NCBI RefSeq assembly: GCF_004664715.2
Contig: NC_051065.1
Span: 150,432,826-150,496,825, forward strand
DNA length: 64,000 nucleotides
Origin: Peromyscus leucopus
Taxonomy: Eukaryota > Chordata > Mammalia > Rodentia > Cricetidae
Direction: 5' to 3'
Shown here piece by piece: positions 10,992 through 20,293 of this stretch. Made by a program: the position numbers and the translations under genes. The notes beneath the pieces were generated by a model. It was given only the letters and a program-made list of their open reading frames with translations, did not search any database and was not told where the DNA came from. Position 1 is the first letter of the stretch. The number at the start of each line of letters is the position of its first letter.

Positions 10992-11262
10992 AACAGTCCA
11001 TTTTCTCCATTTTAGTTCTTCGTTTTTGTTTTGCTATAGTTTCTACTACGGTTCTAGGTTCTAGGGCCTTGCACATACCAGGCAAGCATTCTGCTTCTGA
11101 GCTAACCCAGCCTCTCAGTTTGTAAAATTAATACATCTGACCAATTGTTATGGAGCTCTAATTAGGATAAAAGGAGATGGGGAAAATTTAAATGTACTAG
11201 ATCCTGGTAGATAGAAAAATATACAAATGAGATTTCAATTCTGTTTTTAAGGAGATTGCTGT
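10924..11262 (+). repeat. Local direct duplication, copy 1
   Basis: 339 bp repeated in the same orientation at 13486-13823 with about 11 differences (near 97% identity by eye). It contains two antisense ID elements, the spacer between them and about 145 bp of otherwise unique sequence. The intact ID tail suggests this copy is the source. Confidence 0.93.
11050..11113 (-). mobile_element. ID SINE, antisense, partial
   Basis: CTAGGGCCTTGCACATACCA, GGCAAGCATTCTGCTTCTGA and GCTAACCCAGCC are inverted ID boxes. Also present in the duplicate at 13611-13674. Confidence 0.7.
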
Positions 11263-11495
11263 CTACCAAAGACAAAGGACACACAAAAAAAACCATGGCA
11301 CCGGGTAGAACTTACACACGTATATGTTTGCCCTGGCTTAGTGACTCTACCGTGCAGCAAGCAGCTTCTAGCTGGAAGTCAGACTGAACAAGGAAAATGC
11401 TTCCCCGGTGGGAAGAAGACGTGAGAAGAGCCTCAGAAGAAGAGAAGGGGATCACATTCAGAAGAGCAAATACTTTTTGTTGGTAAGAACCTGAG
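11263..11495. other. Unassigned sequence
   Basis: No repeat or gene recognised. Confidence 0.4.
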
Positions 11496-11640
11496 AGCCA
11501 GGCAGTGGCGGCACACCTTTATTCCCGGCACTTGGGAGGTAGAGGCACATGGATCTCCGAGTTCAAGGCCAGCCTTGTCTGTAGAGCAAATTACAGGACA
11601 GCCAGGGCTGTATAGAGAAACCCTGCCTGGGGGAAAAAAG
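11496..11640 (+). mobile_element. B1 SINE
   Basis: GCCAGGCAGTGGCGGCACAC, GAGTTCAAGGCCAGCCTTGT and AGAGAAACCCTGCC followed by a G/A tail. Confidence 0.92.
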
Positions 11641-11653
11641 GAACCCGAGAGAA

Positions 11654-11870
11654 GGGGCTGGAGCAATGGCTCAGTGGGTAAGAGCACTGGGTCTCTTCCA
11701 GAGGACTGGGTTGGATTCCTAGCAGCCACGTGACAGTTCAGAACTTTCTGTAACTCTAGTCCCAGGGGATCACACACATTCTTCTGGCCTCTGCAGGCAC
11801 CAGGTATGTATATGCACACAGACATACGTGCAGGCAAAATATCCACCTACCTCCGCACATACACATACAC
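11654..11870 (+). mobile_element. B2 SINE
   Basis: GGGGCTGGAGCAATGGCTCA head, TCTTCCAGAGGACTGGGTTG core and CTCTGCAGGCACCAGGTATG tail half. Confidence 0.92.
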
Positions 11871-11957
11871 AAGAACATGGAGAAATAGAGAGACAGAGGG
11901 TGAAAAACCAGAGTAGGGACAGCTAAGCAGATGACGTTGAATGGCAGACTTAAGAGT

Positions 11958-12172
11958 GATCTGGGGATCTGGCTCAATCAGTACAACACTTGATGTACAA
12001 GCCTCAGGACCTGAGTTCCATTCCTAGCACCAGCATAAAAAGTCAGATACATCCTGTAATCCCAGCTCTGGAGAGATACAGACAGGGCAATCCTGGGGAG
12101 CCTGTCTACCCTGTCAATCTAGCCAAACTGGAGAGCTCCAGGGTCAGTGAGACACCCTGTCTCAAACACCAC
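11958..12172 (+). mobile_element. B4-type SINE (ID-B1 fusion)
   Basis: ID-like head (TCTGGGGATCTGGCTCAATC, TTCCATTCCTAGCACCAGC) continuing into a degenerate B1 half (CCTGTAATCCCAGCTCTGGA, GAGACACCCTGTCTCAAAC). Confidence 0.7.
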
Positions 12173-12178
12173 AGTGGA

Positions 12179-12553
12179 GGACTGGAGAGAGAACTCAGTG
12201 GCTAAAGGCACTCACTGTTTGTTCTTCCAGAACCTTAGTTTAACTCTCAGCCCCCATGTCAGGAGGCTCACAACCACCTGTAACTCCAGCTCAAGGGGAT
12301 CAAATGCCTCTGGCCTCCACGGGCATCTGCACTCATGTGGACATAGCCATACTCAGACATACATAGAATTTTTTGTTTTGTTTTGTTATTTTGGACAGGG
12401 TCTCTCTGTGTAGTCCAGGCTGTCCTGGAACTCACTCTGTAAACCAGGCTGGCCTTGAACTCACAGAAACCCACCTGCCTCTGTCTCCTGAATGCTGGGA
12501 TTGTAGGCCTGTGCCACCATGCCCAGTCAACATACACATAATTTTAAAAAATG
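12179..12553 (+). mobile_element. B2 SINE interrupted by a B1
   Basis: B2 body 12179-12366 and its tail end 12528-12553. They are separated by the antisense B1 at 12367-12527. ACATACATA / ACATACACATA beside the B1 is the likely target-site duplication. Confidence 0.8.
12367..12527 (-). mobile_element. B1 SINE, antisense, nested in B2
   Basis: T-rich inverted tail, CTCTCTGTGTAGTCCAGGCT, CAGGCTGGCCTTGAACTCAC and TGTGCCACCATGCCCAGT. Confidence 0.92.
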
Positions 12554-12560
12554 AAGACAG

Positions 12561-12790
12561 GACAGGAGAGGTTGGCTCAGATGTTAGGAGCACTGGCTGC
12601 TCTTGCAGAGGACGTGGGTTCGGTTTCCAGCAACTACTTGGTTGTTCACAACTGTCTATCATTCCAGTTCTGACACCCTCTTGTGGCCTCCATGGGTTTT
12701 ATATGCATGTGGGGCATGCATACACATGCAAACACTTATGCACATAAAGTAAAAACAAATACAATCTTCTAGAAATAATACAAATAAATT
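12561..12790 (+). mobile_element. B2 SINE
   Basis: GGCTGCTCTTGCAGAGGACG and CTTGTGGCCTCCATGGGTTT, with AT-rich 3-prime tail. Confidence 0.85.
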
Positions 12791-13068
12791 ATTAAAAACA
12801 AACAAACAAACCAAGGTGGAGGGAGACTGAGGAAGAAATCCAGTATTGATCAGACATCCAGTGTTGACCTATGACCTCCACATGTATGTGCATGGGTGCG
12901 TGTATCCACATAATTCAAACATATATACATATATATGTATAAACATATATACAACAGAGAGAGAGGAGAGGAGAGAAGAGGAGAAGGGAGGGGAGAGGAG
13001 AGGAGAGGACATGGGGAGGTCTGGGACTTTTAGGGAATCAATTAAGGGTGCACGGTGTGTATGCATGT
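12791..13068. repeat. B2/B3 tail scrap plus (GGAGA)n purine tract
   Basis: Residual SINE tail (CCTATGACCTCCACATGTAT) followed by AT alternation and a GAGAGG-type purine run at 12956-13010. Confidence 0.6.
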
Positions 13069-13170
13069 TTGTTTGAGACGGGATGTTTCTACGTAGCCCA
13101 GGCTGACCTTGAACTCACTCTTCTCCTCTCTGTGAACTGGAATCACACGTATGTAGCAGCATGCCCGGCT
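13069..13170 (-). mobile_element. B1 SINE fragment, antisense
   Basis: GTTTGAGACGGGATGTTTCT, GTAGCCCAGGCTGACCTTGA and CAGCATGCCCGGCT. The middle is degraded. Confidence 0.75.
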
Positions 13171-13435
13171 TTATTACAGACTCCAGAGTAGAGGCAGTAA
13201 ATGCTTACATGCTGATCGTGATGGCGGATCTTAGAAAGACTGATTAGATCATTCTGTGAAGGTAAGATTGGAGAAAAAATCAGAAAAGCTGGTGGAAGAG
13301 ACTGTAGAAGAGGGGACTTCTACAGGAACCATTCCCAGAAAGCTACTTCTAGCCAAATAAACTAAAAGAGGCCTTGACTGATGTTCTCAACGGTCCTCAA
13401 GACGGATTCTCTTCCAGAGAACAGGACCGTGTGGC
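13171..13435. other. Unassigned sequence
   Basis: No repeat or gene recognised. Confidence 0.4.
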
Positions 13436-13485
13436 TGTGAGGAAAAGATTTTGAGATCAGACAAACCGAGGTTTAAAGGACAGAC
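13436..13485 (+). mobile_element. MIR 5-prime fragment
   Basis: TTGAGATCAGACAAACCGAG followed by GTTTAAA matches the start of MIR. It is cut off by copy 2 of the local duplication, which appears to have landed here. Confidence 0.45.
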
Positions 13486-13823
13486 AGTGCGGGGGACCGA
13501 CCTAGGATGTTTTCCAAGCCGGGAAAGCGCTCTACCGCTGGATTATACCCCCAGCAATCCATTTTCTCCATTTTAGTTCATCGTTTTTGCTTTGCTATAG
13601 TTTCTACTACAGTTCTAGGTTCTAGGGCCTTGCACATACCAGGCAAGCATTCTGCTTCTGGGCTAACCCAGCCTCTCAGTTTGTAAAATTAATATATCTG
13701 ACCAATTGTTATGGAGCTCTAATTAGGATAAAAGGAGATGGGGAAAATTTAAATGTACTAGATCCTGGTAGATAGAAAAAGATACAAATGAGATTTCAAT
13801 TCTGTTTTTAAGGAGATTGTTGT
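13486..13823 (+). repeat. Local direct duplication, copy 2
   Basis: Copy of 10924-11262 lying 2.56 kb downstream. It begins at CAGTGC inside the ID junction without the ID T-tail, and ends at GGAGATTGTTGT. It has no poly(A) or target-site duplication, so it looks DNA-mediated. The shared CAGTGC at the left edge is possible microhomology. Confidence 0.93.
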
Positions 13824-13985
13824 ATATGAAATGGAGCCATCATATTCTGATTTTTTGGTAAGGGTTAAATGATATAAAGTCTGCTAAGACACCAGGGATG
13901 GGTAAGTGATTGATAATCACTGTTGGCATGACAATCTTGATTTCATGATTCATGTTGTGGATATGTGTATGTAGAACTAGAGTTA
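13824..13985. other. Unassigned sequence
   Basis: No feature recognised. Confidence 0.35.
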
Positions 13986-14062
13986 AGGGCTGATGAGGCG
14001 CAGTGTCAACATGCTTGCCTGGCATGTATGAGGCCCTGTGTTCCATCTCCAATGCTGAGAAC
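13986..14062 (+). mobile_element. ID-like SINE
   Basis: GGGCTGATGAGGCGCAGTGT, CATGCTTGCCTGGCATGTAT and GAGGCCCTGTGTTCCATCTC in ID order. Old. Confidence 0.6.
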
Positions 14063-14519
14063 CATCTCCACTACAACTGTCTCCCTTATGGACCGCTGGT
14101 GGAGGGCAGGAAGCCCCCCTCAGTTAGTTTCCTGTACCAACGAGGCAACCGATAACCACGAAAGAAATGGATGGCACAGTAGGCGCGGAGTGAAAATTTT
14201 CAGTAAGCCTAGGAGGATCTGTCTGTCCCCAAGAAGAGGATCTGATATTTTCTTGCTCCATGTGCTCCTTCTACTCCCTAGCATGGTCACTCTAAGTTGG
14301 CAGATGTGATGAGAAATACCAAGGGATGGACGAGTCTGTCCTAAAAACAGGACATGAAGTCCAGCTCCAGAAAACATTTAGTGCTCACTGTTCCTGTAGG
14401 TGTTAATCCCAAGTCACCAAGATCTGTTCGTAACTGGACAATGTCCATGATGCAGCTGTATTTGCAGAGAGACTTCCTGATATCTAGCTGGCTGCCTTCA
14501 GGGTAACCTTGGTCTAGCA
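14063..14519. other. Unassigned sequence
   Basis: No repeat or gene recognised. Confidence 0.4.
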
Positions 14520-14744
14520 CAATGATTATCAACCTTCCTGATGTGGCACCCCTTTTATACGGTTCCTCATGTTGTGGTGACCCCCAACTATAAAATTATT
14601 TTTGTTGCTATTTCATAACTGCAATTTTGCTATTTTTATGAATCGCAATGTAAATGTCTGTGTTTTCCAATGGTCTTAAGCGACCCCTGTGGAAGGGTCG
14701 TTCAACCCCAAGGGGGGTCACAACCCATAAGTTGAGAACCACTG
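14520..14744 (+). mobile_element. Non-autonomous hAT-Charlie element (RCHARR1-like)
   Basis: Terminal inverted repeats near CAATGATTATCAACC and GTTGAGAACCACTG, with the shared interior (CTTAAGCGACCCCTGTGGAA, GGGGTCACAACCCATAAG). Outside lie CTTGGTCTAG and CTAGACCAAG, an exact inverted pair. Confidence 0.9.
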
Positions 14745-15835
14745 TTCTAGACCAAGACCTGGGTTTGTGCAGTGGGGGCCTCAGGAATATATTCTAGAGA
14801 TTCCGCTGTATGTGAAAGCTATACCTAGAAAAGTCAAAGCATTTTTCTAGAGGAAGCCATTTATCAAGGAATATTTGGTGTTAATTCAGTTTTTAATATA
14901 TCAGCTGTCTTCTATGAAATTCTTGTGGGCCCATATACTACTAGGTCATTGGTGAACAGTTTAGCTTCTCAGACCTACTGCTGATCCACTAGGTAACTAA
15001 CACCCCTGCAGGGCCTAGGAGATAGGCAGCTGTAGATGCACAGCCTTGGTTCTTGTGCAAATGAAGCTCAGACCATCCCCCTGCCTTCAGGCCTAGTAGC
15101 ACTACAGAGCTGTTGACTGAGAAGAACAGGGAATTTTGCGTAACCAGGTTCAGCAAGGACTGGGGCAGAATTCCTGGCCAGAGCAGAGTCATGTGGCCAG
15201 AGAGAAGAGAACAAGGAGAGTTTCTGTAGGAGGTAGGCAGAGCTGTGTGGTCTGAGAGAAGAGAAGGAGCAGAGTTTCTTACAGCCAGGGGTAGGGAGCA
15301 GGAAGGAAAGATGGAGGGTGACAGAACAGAGGACAAAGATGAGGTCAAAAGCGTAAGCTTAGTTAGGACTATGAGAAGACAGGGAAAGTAGGTAAAGAGA
15401 GGAGCTGAATGTGAGGACGGACCTGAAGCTGCATAGATAGAATTTTGTCTTAGAAAAATAAAGTAAACCGATGAAAGGGCATGGTGCACCTAGATTCTTT
15501 TCCCTCAGATAACCCCACGCCAGACTTAGCGTCTTCCCCAGGACCCTGGGAGGGATTTTCTCAGGGCAGGCCCTTGGGGAAATTCCATTAGGTTTGAAAG
15601 GAGACAGTGAAAGCTAACACAACAGTTACCACACCGCAGAGTTTGGGACCCCCTCTTCAGGTTCCATCTCCTGTCCTCCCCCACAACCTCCTCATCCCCT
15701 CAGGACCAGTGGTGGAGACTGAGCCCAAGGCCTTGACAAATCCAGGCTTTCTTTTCTCAATTCTTTGCCTGTAAGTGAGAAACCTCAGACAGTCCCATTT
15801 CCCTGCTGCAGGGTCTTTTACTCAAGGCATCCAAA
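14745..15835. other. Unique-looking 1.1 kb with a weak tandem pair
   Basis: Contains a purine-rich segment at 15130-15440 that gives a 166-codon antisense frame with no known domain. An imperfect two-unit tandem repeat sits at 15191-15299. Confidence 0.45.
15191..15299 (+). repeat. Imperfect ~55-bp tandem duplication
   Basis: Units 15191-15244 and 15245-15299 share TGTGG, AGAGAAGAGAA, AGGAG and GAGTTTCT in the same order, roughly 75% alike. Confidence 0.55.
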
Positions 15836-15955
15836 GTTTTCTGTGTAGTCCTGGCAGTCCTGAAACTTGCTCTGTAGACCAGGCTGGCCTTGAACTCACA
15901 GAGATCCTCATGCTTCTGAGTGCTGGGATTAAGGCATGAGCCACTACCACCCAGC
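15836..15955 (-). mobile_element. B1 SINE, antisense
   Basis: CTCTGTAGACCAGGCTGGCC, TGAACTCACAGAGATCCTCA and GCATGAGCCACTACCACCCA. Confidence 0.9.
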
Positions 15956-16411
15956 TCTTTTTGTTTTTCTACTGGCATTTTATCATGTTGTATCTGTCAG
16001 TTATATACACATTATGTATTATAAAAACATTTTATCTATAAACATGAATATCGATCTTAATAATCCTATAAACATAGACTCCAAATTCAGCATTACTCTT
16101 CTGTAAATGATAAGTTTTTATCTTAATTATTTTATAATGCACATATACACAGGGCCGGTTAAGTTTTAAAAGGAGACAGCCTGCCGATAGCAAGCTCAGA
16201 AGCCGCTGAGGATGGATCCCCTCCTTCATAATCCCCTGGACCCTGTGTCCATTTTTCTGAGTAATACCTATGACTAGAGAACCATTACAATCTGAGGTTT
16301 ATCTCTGAGTCTAGGTGGAGACATAGCAGTCCAACCTGTCCAAGATTATAACATTACATGTCACTGTCCCTCCTCAACAGTTACATTAAGCTGCTTGCCT
16401 GCCTTCTCCCC
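15956..16411. other. Unassigned AT-rich sequence
   Basis: AT-rich with many TATA/TTAT runs at 15980-16150. No element recognised. Confidence 0.4.
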
Positions 16412-16592
16412 GTCCTTCCTTCCTTCCTTCCTTCCTTCCTTCCTTCCTTCCTTCCTTCCTTCCTTCCTTCCTTCCTTCCTTCCTCCCTCCTCCCTCCCTC
16501 CCTCTCTCCCTCCCTCCCTCCCTCCTCCCTCCCTTCCTTCCTCTCCCTCTTTCCTTCCTTCCCTCCCCCCTTCTTTCTCCTTTCCTGTCCTC
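16412..16592. repeat. (CCTT)n/(CCCT)n polypyrimidine tract
   Basis: About 70 bp of pure CCTT units grading into CCCT, CTCC and T-rich variants, close to the A-tail side of the antisense B1 at 16630. Confidence 0.95.
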
Positions 16593-16629
16593 TAGTCTCT
16601 CTGCCTTTGGTTTTCTTTTAGGAGGGAAT

Positions 16630-16776
16630 GAGGATGGTGATACAGGATCTTAATCTGTAGCCCAGGTTGCACTTGAACTTGCTATGTAGCCCAGACTGGC
16701 CTTGAACTGGAAACAAATCTCCTGCCTCAGAGCCCCAAGTGCTGGGATTACAAGTGTCCACCACAGTGCCCAGCTC
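16630..16776 (-). mobile_element. B1 SINE, antisense, diverged
   Basis: TGTAGCCCAGGTTGCACTTG, AGTGCTGGGATTACAAGTGT and CACCACAGTGCCCAGCTC. Confidence 0.85.
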
Positions 16777-17589
16777 TGACTGCTCTTGGAAATCTCCTGG
16801 CAGTCTCCTTGTGTCCTACAATTAAGCAAGTATTCACTTTTTGAGATTATAATGAATTCCATCTCTAATTTCTAAGTGAACAGATGACCAAGAGACTTAG
16901 GACCATCAGGCAATATGGGCTATACAGTCAGGGAAGGCTTCGGGAGGAGGTGACATTGAGGTGTGCTTCAATAGACTTGGATAAGAGGATTCAGATTACA
17001 AAAGCTTAGAGTAAGTTGCAAGTTCAAGATGGCAGAGAGGTCACAGGCATGGCACATGTACAAGCATGGTGGCACCCATGTGTCAGAGCCTGGGCCCTAA
17101 GTACAGGGCTAGGAGGACAGGTATGTAGATGGACAGAATTGTTTGGACCAATTGGAGGCCCAGAGACAGGAACCCTTGAGCTGTTAGTCTCTGTCAGCGA
17201 GGTCACCACACCCCATCTGTCCTCTTGGCTCTTCTTATATTCCCAGTGCCCACAGGAGGCCTGCAGGGAGACTACTGCCACAACAGACAGGGAGCTAGAG
17301 AGTCTTCCTGTTGGGACAGTGTGGCAGAGGCTGCGTGACCCTCCACAGCTCCTCCGACCATGAGGCTGAGCTGAGACACTGCTCTGGGTGGAGAAGGGAC
17401 TGCATGTCCCCATTCCTCTGACAGGCCTCTGTGCCACAGCTTATTTTAACAGAGGTAATGGGGGCTGGGGATTTCCAACACGCACGAGCACCTGGATCCC
17501 AGCACAGCAAACAACAGCAAAACACCTCAAGAGGAAAATGGAGGTGTAGATATTTTTCCCCTTGGAAAAAAAAATCAACTCTTTTTTTC
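16777..17589. other. Unassigned sequence, 0.8 kb
   Basis: No repeat recognised. Overlapping frames on both strands (115 codons plus, 137 codons minus) have no recognisable motif. Confidence 0.45.
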
Positions 17590-17728
17590 TGGGCAGGGAG
17601 ATTGTTGCTTGTAATTCCAGCATTCGTGAAGTTGAGGCAGGAGGATCAGTGGTTCAAGGCTAGCCTCAACTACGTAGGGAGTCTGAGGCCAGCCTTGGGG
17701 ACATGAGATGCTGTCTCAAACCATTTTT
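17590..17728 (+). mobile_element. Old B1 SINE
   Basis: GCTTGTAATTCCAGCATTCG, GAGGCAGGAGGATCAGTGGT and GATGCTGTCTCAAACC. Confidence 0.8.
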
Positions 17729-17730
17729 GT

Positions 17731-18092
17731 TGGTCTGGCAAGATGACTCGGTGGGCAAAGCTCTTGCTGTGGGAAATTGACAGGCTGAGTTTAATCCTGG
17801 GGACTCAGGTCAGAGTGGAAAGAGGAGCCCAGTGTGCACATCCTTCAGTCCTAACACTCAAGATGCATAGTCAGGCGGATCTCTGTGAGTTCAAGTACCA
17901 GACTAGTCTACAGAGTGAGTTCCGGGCTAGCTGGGGCTGCATAAGGAGACCCCGTCTCAAAAACAAACACACAAACAAAACAAAAAATCAGTAGGAGAGA
18001 ACCAACACCACAAAGCTGTCCTCTGACCTCTACATGTATGTCACGGCATGTAAACATGTACTTGCATGTGCGCAGACATACTATAACAATTT
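17731..18092 (+). mobile_element. B3-type SINE interrupted by a B1
   Basis: B3 head 17731-17828 (GGCAAGATGACTCGGTGGGC) and tail 17991-18092 (GCTGTCCTCTGACCTCTACA). The B1 at about 17829-17990 lies between them. Confidence 0.75.
17829..17990 (+). mobile_element. B1 SINE nested in B3
   Basis: GGCGGATCTCTGTGAGTTCA, TCTACAGAGTGAGTTCCGGG and AGGAGACCCCGTCTCAAA. The head (CCAGTGTGCACATCC) is degenerate. Confidence 0.8.
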
Positions 18093-18097
18093 ACATT

Positions 18098-18168
18098 TTT
18101 GTTTTGTTTTGTTTTTGTCCCTGGGGCTAGAACCCAGGGCAAATGCTCTGTGACCAAGCCCAGTGCCA
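18098..18168 (-). mobile_element. ID SINE, antisense
   Basis: T/G-rich inverted tail, CTGGGGCTAGAACCCAGGGC and AAATGCTCTGTGACCAAGCC. Confidence 0.7.
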
Positions 18169-18410
18169 TCCTTTCCTCCTTTTCGTACACCCACCAAGAA
18201 CGTCTGTGAGGAGTCTGTCTCCTCTCTCAAAAGAGTGTGAGCCATGTCTCCCTTCCCCTCTGTGTCGTCTCGGAGCCGTGTTCTCAGTGAATGCATGGCA
18301 CACAACAGAATTCTTGTTGAGTCTGATGAAAAGTAACCAACGGGACCGCTGACAGGGCAGGGGACGACACCCTCATGCATGCTCCCCCGCCCTGCATGCT
18401 CACAGTCCTG
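18169..18410. other. Unassigned sequence
   Basis: No repeat or gene recognised. Confidence 0.4.
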
Positions 18411-18545
18411 CACTTGACCCTTGCAGCAAGCCTGTGGGGCAGGGCTGCTGCTAGTTCCATGTCACATGGGAGAAAACTGAGACTAAGGTTGAGGAACTTG
18501 CTGAGCTCACACCAGAGGTGGGCAGGTCCCAGTGTGAGTCACCTG
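18411..18545 (-). mobile_element. MIR SINE, antisense
   Basis: GGGAGAAAACTGAGACTAAG, GAGGAACTTGCTGAGCTCAC and CAGAGGTGGGCAGGTCCCAG follow the inverted MIR order. Confidence 0.72.
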
Positions 18546-19272
18546 AGATCAGAAGCGAGGAGGAGGCTCTGCTCCTTTTTGGTGTCCCTGAGACGGCAGC
18601 AGAAGGGTCCGATGGAAGGGGAGCGAGACACAAGCCTGGAGTCCCGTGTTCAGGACCCCGGTCCTACCCAAGACTGATGACTTCGGGTTAGGCCCAAGAC
18701 AGAAGGGAATTTCTCACCCCCCTCCCAGCTCCATGCTGGCAGAGTGCTCTGGGGACCCTACCTTTAGGCACCCACCCCTCCCTTTTCTCTCCTCTCATCC
18801 CTTTTTATTTCCCCTTTCTTCTTTTCCTTTTTCCTTTCCTTCCCTATCTTTCTTTCTCCACTTTCTTTTTCCCCTCCTTCATCACCCCCATCCTTTTTTA
18901 AAGAAAGCAGTAAATACCTGAAACACAGTTTTGGAAAAAAGGAGTCCTCAGTTATAATTACAGGCAAAGAGGGCCACTGCTCGTTCCATGCTGGGAAGCT
19001 GCTTCTAAATCCAGACTGAAGAATGAGGCTTCCTGCAATCACCCTCCATCCCTTCCTCCATCCCTGCAGGGCTGGGGCGGCCTGTAGGATCAGGCTCCTG
19101 GAGAGGCCCTGACTCAGCCTCACCATGGCCCAGCACCGGGAGCCTGGTCCACTTACCCAAGTGTACAGGGGAGGAAAGGGGATTGGTGTTCTGCTTAATG
19201 TTGTGGAGGAGAAAGAGGAGCTTCTGAGATATGTGTGAAGAGCTACGGTGCCTCTGAAACATTTAAAAATCC
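18546..19272. other. Unassigned sequence with T/C-rich patch
   Basis: Pyrimidine-rich at 18770-18900, producing the 175-codon antisense frame there. No gene evidence. Confidence 0.45.
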
Positions 19273-19395
19273 AAGCCAGGTATGATAGCACACTCTTGAG
19301 ATCCCAATGCTCAAGCGACCAGGCAGGAGAATCATGAGTTCAAGGCCATCCTAGGCTGCAAGTGAGACCATGTCTCAAAGAGAAACAAACAAGTG
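19273..19395 (+). mobile_element. Old B1 SINE
   Basis: GCCAGGTATGATAGCACACT, CAGGCAGGAGAATCATGAGT and GAGACCATGTCTCAAAG. Diverged. Confidence 0.75.
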
Positions 19396-19740
19396 AAAAT
19401 AGATTTCCTTTCATACTGGCTGAGGTAGGAGTCAAGGCCTTGGTTCTGGAAGGGAAGGAGGGATGAGGGTAGACTAGGAGGGCTGTGGAGGCGGCCTCAG
19501 CAGCAGCCCGTCTCAGCCTCTCGACTGCCTACTGGTTCCGGTTCTGTTTCTAAACCAGCGATTTGGAAATGACAGTACAGGATGCTCTCTGGACAGAAGT
19601 TCAGAGAAAAACAAACAAACAAACAAACAAAGCAGAAGACTGTCCCTCACACCTCTCTTGGACAGTCTCTAATGACCTTCTGGGGATGTGCTAGGCATGC
19701 ACAGGCATCTGGGAAGTTACCTGAAATGAGAAATGCAAAG

Positions 19741-19741
<1 letters not shown>
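19396..19741. other. Unassigned sequence
   Basis: Contains a short (CAAA)n run at about 19608-19631. No gene seen. Confidence 0.4.
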
Positions 19742-19797
<56 letters not shown>

Positions 19798-20293
19798 TGT
19801 ATGTGAGTATGTGTATGTATGTGTGAATATGTGTATGTGTGTGTATGTGAGTATGTGTATGTATGTGTGAATATGTGTATGTGTGTGTATATGTGAGTGT
19901 ATGTATAAGTATGTGAGTGTGTATGTATGTGTGTGCATGTGTGTGTATATCTGTGAGTGTGTATGTGTGTGTATATCTGTCTGTGTATGTGTGTGTGTGC
20001 ATGTGTGTATGTGAGTGTGTGTGTATATGTGTGCATGTGTGTGTGAGTGTGTGTATGTGTGTGTGAATGTGTGTATGTGTGTGTATATGTGAGTGTATGT
20101 ATGTGTATGTATGTGTGTGTGTGTGCATGTGTATGTGTGTGTATATCTGTGTGTATGTGTGTGTGCATGTGTATGTATGTGTGTGTATATCTGTGTGTGT
20201 ATGTATGTGCATGTGTATGTGTGTGTATGTGTGTGTATATCTGTGTGTGTATGTATGTGAATGTATGTGTGTGTATGTATGTGTGTGTGTGTT
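19742..20293. repeat. Long (TG)n / TGTA-type repeat array
   Basis: About 550 bp of alternating purine-pyrimidine. It opens with a clean (GT)25 or so, then variant units with TATG, GAGTG and TATCTG recur in a patchy higher-order pattern. A 250-codon His/Thr-rich antisense frame is only its translation. Confidence 0.97.

Noticed and set aside
14989..15489. 166-codon antisense frame as a possible membrane protein
   Set aside because: The hydrophobic look comes from the complement of a purine-rich tract. No start context, domain or conservation evidence.
18764..19291. 175-codon antisense frame
   Set aside because: C-terminal Lys/Glu/Gly-rich part is the complement of a T/C-rich patch. No family match.
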